DNA of 22,110 bases from a virus. How positions within the stretch are numbered: the stretch's first letter is position 1; every line of letters starts with the position of its first letter. The position numbers and the translations under genes are program-made. Positions 8,075 to 13,329 of the stretch are shown one piece after another. The stretch spans positions 1-22,110 of IMG/VR virus record IMGVR_UViG_3300020172_002308. The stretch is one strand, 5' to 3'. The notes below the pieces were generated by a model. That model was not told the origin of the DNA. It saw only the letters and a program-made list of their open reading frames with translations, and ran no database searches.

Positions 8075-8424
8075 GTCGTAATGTCGCCAACAACTACCCA
8101 AGTATTACTTGTCACTTTTATAAGACTACATGCCCCTAATGCGACTCTTATTTGTGGAGTTGCTCCAGATGATGATGTAATAGTTAATCCGCCTGGGGCA
8201 GTATTAAAAATAACATTTGAATTTGCTCTAATAAAATCAAATTGAGATCCTATTGGCAGTGCATTACTGACAGCAATCGGAATGGTTATATACAATGCGG
8301 TTGAATTATTACAGTAGTATATTGAACTACTTTCATTAGATGCAATTGCTATGTTTGCTGTTGCATTTATAACTCTTTGAGCTTTATCTTGACCTCTTAA
8401 TGGGTAGTAATTTATTCCAGACAT
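8071..8424 (-). CDS. Tail-fibre C-terminal-domain-like protein (117 aa)
   Basis: A 117-aa protein that corresponds to the C-terminal domain of the preceding 439-aa fibre: LPIGSQFDFIRANSNVIF matches FPIGTSIDILQVGAGQTTI, and the ends NTWVVVGDITT and NTWVAIGDLSA align. It lacks the attachment N-terminus, so it is a detached receptor-binding or tip domain, perhaps binding the larger fibre or alternative partner. It starts 24 bases after the fibre stop with AAAGG too far upstream to be strong, and its TGA overlaps the next start (ATGA at 8071-8074). Confidence 0.75.
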   Translation of the reverse strand: MSGINYYPLRGQDKAQRVINATANIAIASNESSSIYYCNNSTALYITIPIAVSNALPIGSQFDFIRANSNVIFNTAPGGLTITSSSGATPQIRVALGACSLIKVTSNTWVVVGDITT

Positions 8425-8448
8425 ATATCTATTATACCTTTTAACCGA

Positions 8449-9768
8449 CTAGGCTGACAGGTCTCCTATGGCTACCCATGTATTTGCAGCCCTTTTAATT
8501 AAGGTAGCAGCAGACCATTGCGCTCTTAGTTTAAGACCAGTCGCTCTATTAATTGTAACACCTGAAGCGGGATTTATTGTTGTTTGACCCGCCCCAACTT
8601 GAAGAATATCAATAGAAGTTCCAATAGGGAAATTAACCGTGTTATCAGCAGGCACTGTTAGGTTATTAGCAGTACCAACATTCATTTCAACCAAGTCTCC
8701 ATCATCAGTTAAAGCTAAAGTATAAGAAGCTACTTGTTGATTTGTAATTACATGATCAACAACAGCACCAGTTACAGCGACATTACCAGAAACGGTTAAA
8801 GAGGTTAATGTTCCAACAGATGTTAAACTTGAGCCAACAACTGACGAGTTAAGTGAGGTTCCAGTAAGAGTTGCAGCATTTGCAGTTACTGTCCCAGAAC
8901 CGCCCAAAGAGATTGATGTTCCATTAATTGTTAAAGAAGTGTTAGTCAGAGCAACTGTTGGAGTAGCGCCTTCTCCTGAGTTGTTGGAAAATGTAATTCC
9001 AGTTCCAGCAACAAGTGATGCAACATAATCACCAGTTGTATCTGTGCCAAGATTGATTGGGTCATTTACCCAAAGTGTTCCATTATATTTAAGGAAATCT
9101 CCAGATGCCAAGGTATTTCCAATTGAAACATCATGAAGTTCGTCTAATTCATATCCATTTTGCGTAGCAACATATATAATTCCATTGTTTGTTGCACGAA
9201 CTACAACTCCAACAAAGACAAGGTGTTCTGGCGCAGATGGTTTTGTTTTTGTAAATCCTCCATCTTCTGCAAGCCATAAAACATCGCCAGCCGCATATCC
9301 AACAGATAGATCAATTCCATCTACATATCCACGAGTAACAACAGGACCGTTTTCAGATGCAGCAATATTTGCAGCAACTAAACCAACTGTTTTAGACGAT
9401 GTAGTATCTGAGTCATTATCTGCCCTTTTCACTGTCGCATGATCGCCTGTTGCTCCAAAAAGGTAAACAACAGTACCAGTGGTTAATGTTGTTGATTCAG
9501 CATTTCTAACATATGAAACCACAGAAGAATGTTTATTAACCCAATTAGTTCCATCATAAACCAGAGATTGAAATTCTTCTGGAGAAGTTATCACTACATC
9601 AGTAATTCCATCTAAAGACGATGTGCTGCCAAACGCAACAATAGCATTAGACGAGTTTTTATAAAACAATTTCCCATCAGCGTAATTAAGACCCAATTCC
9701 CCATGTTCGAGGGCAGCAGGTGTTGCAGCAGCTGTTCCTGAATTTTTAATTTTAATGGTATTAGCCAT
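8449..9768 (-). CDS. Tail fibre protein, paralogue of the upstream fibre (439 aa)
   Basis: A second fibre beginning MANTIKIKNSGTAAATPAAL, whose attachment-type N-terminus is homologous to that of the 532-aa fibre. The middle has a folded segment (GDVLWLAEDGGFTKTKPSAPEHLVFVGVV, abbreviated) found in many aquatic phage fibres, followed by TLTSLTVSGN-type Ser/Thr beta repeats. The last ~90 residues (PIGTSIDILQVGAGQTTINP to NTWVAIGDLSA) form a domain that recurs as most of the next gene. Start ATG 9768 has a GGGGGAA ribosome binding site. It is 13 bases from the preceding fibre gene. Receptor specificity cannot be read from sequence. Confidence 0.88.
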   Translation of the reverse strand: MANTIKIKNSGTAAATPAALEHGELGLNYADGKLFYKNSSNAIVAFGSTSSLDGITDVVITSPEEFQSLVYDGTNWVNKHSSVVSYVRNAESTTLTTGTVVYLFGATGDHATVKRADNDSDTTSSKTVGLVAANIAASENGPVVTRGYVDGIDLSVGYAAGDVLWLAEDGGFTKTKPSAPEHLVFVGVVVRATNNGIIYVATQNGYELDELHDVSIGNTLASGDFLKYNGTLWVNDPINLGTDTTGDYVASLVAGTGITFSNNSGEGATPTVALTNTSLTINGTSISLGGSGTVTANAATLTGTSLNSSVVGSSLTSVGTLTSLTVSGNVAVTGAVVDHVITNQQVASYTLALTDDGDLVEMNVGTANNLTVPADNTVNFPIGTSIDILQVGAGQTTINPASGVTINRATGLKLRAQWSAATLIKRAANTWVAIGDLSA

Positions 9769-9781
9769 TACTTCCCCCTAA

Positions 9782-11380
9782 TTAGAAAGTACCGCCATCT
9801 ACTGTATCAGACCATGCAGGTACGCCTGCTACAACCTTAAGGAATTGACCTGCTGAGCCAATACCTAGTTTTGACAATGTATTCCCAGATGAAGAATAAA
9901 TCAAGTCTCCAGTTGTATAAGATGTAAGACCAGTACCACCGTAAGTTGTTCCAATGGCTGTGCCATTCCATACACCAGTCACAATAGTGCCAACAGATGT
10001 AAGGCTTGAGTTAATAACTCCAGAGCCAAGAGTTGTATTAGAAAGAACTGATGTTCCTCCAATTTCAAAAACTTTCCCTGCAAGAAGGTTAAGATTTTCT
10101 GATGAAGTCCAAGCTAGTGTTGCATTAACCCAGTTAAATGTCTTGCCAGTTGAGCCATCTGTTACAGTAATACCAGCACCATCTGCTGTAGTATTTGATG
10201 CAGATGTAACATTGGCAAGAACAATATTCTTATCTTCAACCGTTAGTGTTGCAGTATTTAAAGTTGTTGTATTTCCATTAACAATCAGATCTCCAGTAAC
10301 GGTAAGAGTGTTTCCAATTGTTACATCATCTGGAAGACCAATCGTTACCGCACCAGTCCAAGGACCAGTTCCTGTGCCAGATACAGTAATCTCATTTGAT
10401 GTGCCAGTAACAGATGTTACAGCAGCAGTGCCCAAATCACTAATTTGAGAACCTGTGATTGAGATTGAAGTATTGCCTGCAGCAGTTAAACGGCCTTGAG
10501 CGTCAACAGTGAATGTCCCGACTGTACCAGCGGCACCATATGAGCCAGCAGTTACTGCTGTATTATCAAGATTAACAGTAACAGTATCGGATGTAGCAGC
10601 CGAACTAAGACCAGTTCCGCCAGAGATTGTAAAAGTATCACCAGCAGTAATTGTCTGAGAAGAACCACTATCTGCAGCAGCGGTAAAAGACTGAGATGCT
10701 ACTGAGAAATTAAGCTTAGTATTTGCATCATCATATGTAACAGTGATTCCAGATTGTGTACCACCAGAAATTAATGTTCCAACAGCATCCTGTGCAGCCT
10801 CGTTAAAGTCGCTAACTCCAGCAGATGTAATTGAAATTGATGTGTTTCCAGCAGCAGTCAAGCGACCTTGGGCATCAACTGTGAATGTACCAACAGTATT
10901 TGCTGATCCATAAGAACCGCCAGTTACTGCAGTGTTATCAAGATTAATTGTCAAAGTGTCAGTTGCACTAGCAATTGATGAAAGACCAGTTCCACCAGAA
11001 ATAGTAAGAGTGTCACTTAAACTAACTGTTTGGCTTGAACCACTATCTCCAGCGACTGTGATTGATCCCGAAACTCCGCTAACTGATTGGTCAACATAAA
11101 GTTTTGTCGCAGCATGACTGTTTGCAGTTGGTGTTGCAACAATAGTTGTTCCTGTAAATGTCTTATTACCAGTGACTGTTTGTGCTCCAGAAAGGTTTAC
11201 ATAGGCTCCTGCTCCAGCAATCGCCTCAACAGTGGTAGCAGTTCCACCTGCTCCACCAGTTCCTTTACCGTAATAAAGAACATCATCTACTTCGTTATAT
11301 GCAAGTTCTGCATTTTCAAGAGAACCCGGCGCACCAGCGTTGCCAGAACCTCTTCTTTTAATTCTAATTGTATTTGCCAT
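9782..11380 (-). CDS. Long tail fibre protein with internal repeats (532 aa)
   Basis: A fibre protein probably mediating host adsorption. The N-terminal MANTIRIKRRGSGNAGAPGSLENAELAYNE is an attachment-type domain shared with the next gene (MANTIKIK...LEHGELGLNYADGKLFY). Then come two long imperfect copies (residues 112-185 and 237-309) sharing TISGGTGLSS, VNLDNTAV and TVDAQGRLTAAGNTSISIT. The C-terminal third has the NGTAIGTTYGGTG and SVGT repeats common in aquatic phage fibres. No intramolecular chaperone domain is seen; it ends DTVDGGTF. Start ATG 11380 overlaps the upstream TAA with GGAGG nine bases before it. Confidence 0.88.
   Translation of the reverse strand: MANTIRIKRRGSGNAGAPGSLENAELAYNEVDDVLYYGKGTGGAGGTATTVEAIAGAGAYVNLSGAQTVTGNKTFTGTTIVATPTANSHAATKLYVDQSVSGVSGSITVAGDSGSSQTVSLSDTLTISGGTGLSSIASATDTLTINLDNTAVTGGSYGSANTVGTFTVDAQGRLTAAGNTSISITSAGVSDFNEAAQDAVGTLISGGTQSGITVTYDDANTKLNFSVASQSFTAAADSGSSQTITAGDTFTISGGTGLSSAATSDTVTVNLDNTAVTAGSYGAAGTVGTFTVDAQGRLTAAGNTSISITGSQISDLGTAAVTSVTGTSNEITVSGTGTGPWTGAVTIGLPDDVTIGNTLTVTGDLIVNGNTTTLNTATLTVEDKNIVLANVTSASNTTADGAGITVTDGSTGKTFNWVNATLAWTSSENLNLLAGKVFEIGGTSVLSNTTLGSGVINSSLTSVGTIVTGVWNGTAIGTTYGGTGLTSYTTGDLIYSSSGNTLSKLGIGSAGQFLKVVAGVPAWSDTVDGGTF
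10454..10672 (-). repeat. Tail-fibre repeat, copy B
   Basis: Encodes residues 237-309 of the long fibre with the same order of motifs as copy A, including TISGGTGLSS and TVDAQGRLTAAGNTSISIT. The two copies are about 50 residues apart, separated by a GITVTYDDANTKLNF segment. Confidence 0.8.
10826..11047 (-). repeat. Tail-fibre repeat, copy A
   Basis: Encodes residues 112-185 of the long fibre: GSSQ, TISGGTGLSS, INLDNTAVTGGSYG, then TFTVDAQGRLTAAGNT. Copy B (10454-10672) has nearly the same layout; the last 20 residues are identical. The nucleotide sequences differ at many third positions, so the duplication is not recent. Confidence 0.8.
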
Positions 11381-11655
11381 TAATAATTTCCTCCGTCTAA
11401 TAGCGTGTTTGCAATTGAGTGGACATGATCCGCTCTACTTGCAAGCTCTAAAACCCCAGAACTGCCTGTTCTGGCAATGTCAGATGGCGTTGCATCCGAC
11501 AAAGTTAGTATTCTTTCGAGTGTTATAGTTGCAGGAGTTGAGTTAAGGACTGTAATATCCCCATCTCTAACTACGACATTTGTTACATCAGATTCTGTAA
11601 TTGTAACATTTGTTACATCTCCAGTATCTACTCTTAATGTAGTAATATCAGCCAT
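11380..11655 (-). CDS. Short tail-fibre-like protein (91 aa)
   Basis: A 91-aa protein with a repetitive beta-rich N-terminus (DTGDVTNVTITESDVTNVVVRDGD, shown in part: GDVTNVTI, SDVTNVVV) and the ASRADHVHS sequence near the C-terminus. A D-H-V-H motif preceded by Ala-Ser-Arg is a recurring element of phage tail-fibre proteins where His residues can bind metal within trimers. It ends in LLDGGNY. GGAGA lies 8 bases before the ATG, and the TAA overlaps the start of the long fibre gene (TAATG at 11380). Likely a fibre connector or a separated N-terminal module of the fibre. Confidence 0.75.
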   Translation of the reverse strand: MADITTLRVDTGDVTNVTITESDVTNVVVRDGDITVLNSTPATITLERILTLSDATPSDIARTGSSGVLELASRADHVHSIANTLLDGGNY

Positions 11656-11983
11656 TGCTTATGTCTCCGATAACTGTGACTTTACCTCCCATAAGAGTTG
11701 TCACAACAGAACCATTAATCTCTTCTAAGTCATAATAGTATATACCACTAGAAATATTTGCAGTATTACTAGAAGTCATTGAAAAGGTTAATATGCCGTT
11801 GGCAGCGTTTGTTATTGTCGTTGTAAATGATGCAACTATAGAATCAGAACCTTTTGATTTTTTAATTTGAGCAGCATAAGTACGACCAGATATATTAATT
11901 GCAGTATTTGCAGAGTTTTTTATACGTGCTTCATGCGTATAAGAATCTCCTTGATAAATTGATATATCTCTTGATGCAGCCAT
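11648..11983 (-). CDS. BppU-like baseplate/fibre-attachment protein (N-terminal domain only)
   Basis: A 111-aa protein beginning MAASRDISIYQGDSYTHEARI. The short ISIYQGD strand followed by an alternating beta sandwich (YAAQIKKSKG, GILTFSMTSSNTANI, GIYYYDLEEI) matches the N-terminal domain of phage upper baseplate proteins of the BppU type, which dock receptor-binding proteins to the tail tip. The trimeric fibre body of BppU is absent, so this may be an attachment adaptor for the fibres that follow. It begins two bases after the Cys-rich peptide gene, with no good ribosome binding site of its own, implying coupling to it. It overlaps the next gene by 8 bases. Confidence 0.75.
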   Translation of the reverse strand: MAASRDISIYQGDSYTHEARIKNSANTAINISGRTYAAQIKKSKGSDSIVASFTTTITNAANGILTFSMTSSNTANISSGIYYYDLEEINGSVVTTLMGGKVTVIGDISNG

Positions 11984-11985
11984 AA

Positions 11986-12066
11986 TTAGCAGTCACACGC
12001 CTCACATCCGCAATCGCATTGTTCAACACATTCACAACCACATTCGCATGATTTATTTCTAGTCAT
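11986..12066 (-). CDS. 26-aa cysteine-rich peptide (nine Cys), unknown function
   Basis: A tiny open frame of 26 codons plus TAA. Nine of 26 residues are Cys, in CECGCEC, QCDCGC and ACDC blocks separated by acidic residues. A strong ribosome binding site, GGAGG six bases before the ATG, sits in the short gap after the holin-like gene, and the TAA is two bases from the ATG of the baseplate-like gene, so it fits exactly into the operon. This is strong evidence that it is a real gene despite its size. The C-x-C repeats resemble metallothionein-like or zinc/iron-binding peptides. In a reducing cytoplasm it would bind metal; exported it would form disulfides, but there is no signal peptide. Function is unknown; I know of no named family. 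Confidence 0.72.
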   Translation of the reverse strand: MTRNKSCECGCECVEQCDCGCEACDC

Positions 12067-12078
12067 TTTAAACCTCCA

Positions 12079-12297
12079 TTAATCCTTTGTTTTTCCAGCA
12101 AAGTATCCACCGATAATTCCTATGAGTCCTACAAGAGCATTCTGTACTAATGCAATCGATTCTGGGTTTGTAGCAACCGCTTCACCAGTTTGATTTTGTG
12201 CATACATCATTGCCGTATATTCACCAATAACAACAAGGCCAATAAAACCGAGTATCCCAATGGTAATTATCCACATTAATTTGTCTTTCATTTGCAT
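12079..12297 (-). CDS. Small two-helix membrane protein, holin-like (72 aa)
   Basis: A 72-aa protein starting MQMKDKLMWIITIGILGF. The start at 12297 is chosen because AGGAG lies ten bases upstream and because it follows the endolysin stop; a longer reading frame from 12333 would overlap the endolysin by 31 bases without a better site. Two membrane helices are visible, about residues 7-29 (LMWIITIGILGFIGLVVIGEY) and 49-66 (LVQNALVGLIGIIGGYFAG), with a short loop and a KTKD tail. This is the classic class II holin topology and it may be the actual holin, with the two upstream proteins as helpers or antagonists. It ends 12 bases before the Cys-rich peptide gene. Confidence 0.75.
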   Translation of the reverse strand: MQMKDKLMWIITIGILGFIGLVVIGEYTAMMYAQNQTGEAVATNPESIALVQNALVGLIGIIGGYFAGKTKD

Positions 12298-12302
12298 AAT
12301 AA

Positions 12303-12833
12303 TTATGCTCCTGGTTTTGGAATAGCTTTCCAAGCTGCTTCCATTTTTGCAGCATCTTCAGCAACTTCTTTTTCAAATTCTAGATGCAACCACTGGCCTC
12401 CAAAAGACCCGGCATTCTCTTTTTCATTATAGACCTTTACCCCAGCCATACCTTCACCTCTTGAGCAACGGTAACCTCTTCCATAGCCAGGCTTTCCATC
12501 TTTAGCGTTTGAATCAAATGCATAATCATGAATCTCTACAATTCCTAATTCTTTCGTATGAGTAATGAACCACTCCCACATAGCAAGACCAGTCTTACGA
12601 TCTGGATAGCCGATATCGCAAGCAGCACCCGTTGCATGAACGGACAGCCATTTCTCCATTCCTGGATCTCCAATTTTCTTACCTGCTGTATGAGAATTTC
12701 TCATCAATCTTGGAGAATAGATCCCCATATTTGTTGCCTTCCATCTACGACCACAAGCCATGACGAACCATTCAACGCCAGCGCCTGCCTTTTTTCCGTC
12801 AAAAGCGGGATAATATGGATATTTCCTGGGCAT
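12303..12833 (-). CDS. Endolysin, M15-type peptidase (D-Ala-D-Ala carboxypeptidase/L-Ala-D-Glu endopeptidase-like)
   Basis: A 176-aa peptidoglycan peptidase that would cut the host cell wall at the end of infection. The zinc-binding signature of peptidase family M15 is visible: SVHATGAACDIGY gives S-x-H-x-x-G-x-A-x-D with His66 and Asp73, and GGQWLHLEF supplies the third ligand His150. An EIHDY segment near residue 100 lies where a catalytic acidic region is expected. No signal peptide or separate wall-binding domain is seen, so it relies on a holin. Length fits single-domain M15 endolysins. ATG 12833 overlaps the upstream holin stop. Start codon and motif order are unambiguous; the exact bond cleaved cannot be told from sequence. 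Confidence 0.88.
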   Translation of the reverse strand: MPRKYPYYPAFDGKKAGAGVEWFVMACGRRWKATNMGIYSPRLMRNSHTAGKKIGDPGMEKWLSVHATGAACDIGYPDRKTGLAMWEWFITHTKELGIVEIHDYAFDSNAKDGKPGYGRGYRCSRGEGMAGVKVYNEKENAGSFGGQWLHLEFEKEVAEDAAKMEAAWKAIPKPGA

Positions 12834-13030
12834 TACTTACCTGAACCCTTACCAAAAGCAGTATCCTTTGGATTCAAATAACGCATAATTACTGGCAATG
12901 CCGCAGCCCAAAGAGCATTCAGCGCCAACTTCCAATCCTGTGTTGCTGCATATGTAGATACACCTGCACCCAAAACGCTTCTTCCATATGAGGCGAGCAA
13001 AGCCTTGTTGTTTTCAAAAATCTTATTCAT
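12833..13030 (-). CDS. Putative holin adjacent to endolysin (65 aa)
   Basis: A 65-aa protein starting MNKIFENNKALLASYGRSVL. The start at 13030 is chosen over an upstream in-frame ATG (13057) because AAAGGAGAG lies three to four bases before it. There is an amphipathic N-terminal segment, a hydrophobic stretch from about residue 30 to 50 (LALNALWAAALPVIMRYL) and a basic, Gly-rich tail. This resembles small holins encoded directly before endolysins in actinophages. Its TAA overlaps the endolysin ATG (TAATG at 12833), so holin and endolysin are translationally coupled, as expected for a lysis pair. Only one clear transmembrane helix is visible, though GRSVLGAGVSTYAA may be a second. Confidence 0.72.
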   Translation of the reverse strand: MNKIFENNKALLASYGRSVLGAGVSTYAATQDWKLALNALWAAALPVIMRYLNPKDTAFGKGSGK

Positions 13031-13072
13031 AGACTCTCCTTTGTGATCAAATATCACTAATTACATTATACA

Positions 13073-13321
13073 TTAGTCTGCTTCATCAGGCTTACTTTTT
13101 GCTTTGCTAAAGATTGACTGTATTTCATTATCAGAAAGTTTTCCATCATCAAGAAAGGCATTAGCAAGCCCCTCAACGACTTTTGCGACTCCACCAATTC
13201 CAGCCATAAAAATAGCCTTTGGCAAACTAACGCCAGCAACAGCGCCTGCGCCAATAACCCCAAGACCAGATGCTCCAAAAACAGCTAAGATCCTAAGTAA
13301 GATATTTTTTGTAGTGCTCAT
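13073..13321 (-). CDS. Holin-like small membrane protein with EF-hand-like C-terminus
   Basis: An 82-aa protein with two hydrophobic segments, about residues 11-31 (ILAVFGASGLGVIGAGAVAG) and 33-57 (LPKAIFMAGIGG onward), followed by the acidic LDDGKLSDNEIQSIF. That last part looks like one EF-hand calcium loop or a degenerate copy of it. Small size, two membrane segments and a charged tail fit a class II holin, which permits the endolysin to reach the cell wall. The start has AAGGAG four bases upstream of ATG 13321. It lies just after the exported 545-aa gene and 42 bases before the next membrane-protein gene. It is one of three holin candidates here, so its role as holin, antiholin or something else is undecided. 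Confidence 0.75.
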   Translation of the reverse strand: MSTTKNILLRILAVFGASGLGVIGAGAVAGVSLPKAIFMAGIGGVAKVVEGLANAFLDDGKLSDNEIQSIFSKAKSKPDEAD

Positions 13322-13329
13322 TTTACTCC

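Noticed and set aside
6959-8101. Longer start (8101) for the adhesin-like gene
   Set aside because: ATG 8074 gives an ATGA overlap with the upstream stop; the longer form overlaps the previous gene by 31 bases and adds a Cys/Trp/His leader unlike the family.
9954-10448. Plus-strand open frame of 164 codons
   Set aside because: It is antisense to the long fibre gene, has no ribosome binding site, and its open frame follows from the Thr/Ser/Val-rich repeats on the other strand.
12833-13057. Longer start (13057) for the holin gene
   Set aside because: AAAGGAGAG sits directly before the ATG at 13030, while the upstream ATG has no such site.
13066-13278. A second minus-strand frame overlapping the 82-aa gene
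   Set aside because: Leu/Met-rich out-of-frame reading with no ribosome binding site; the other frame has AAGGAG and two clean membrane segments.
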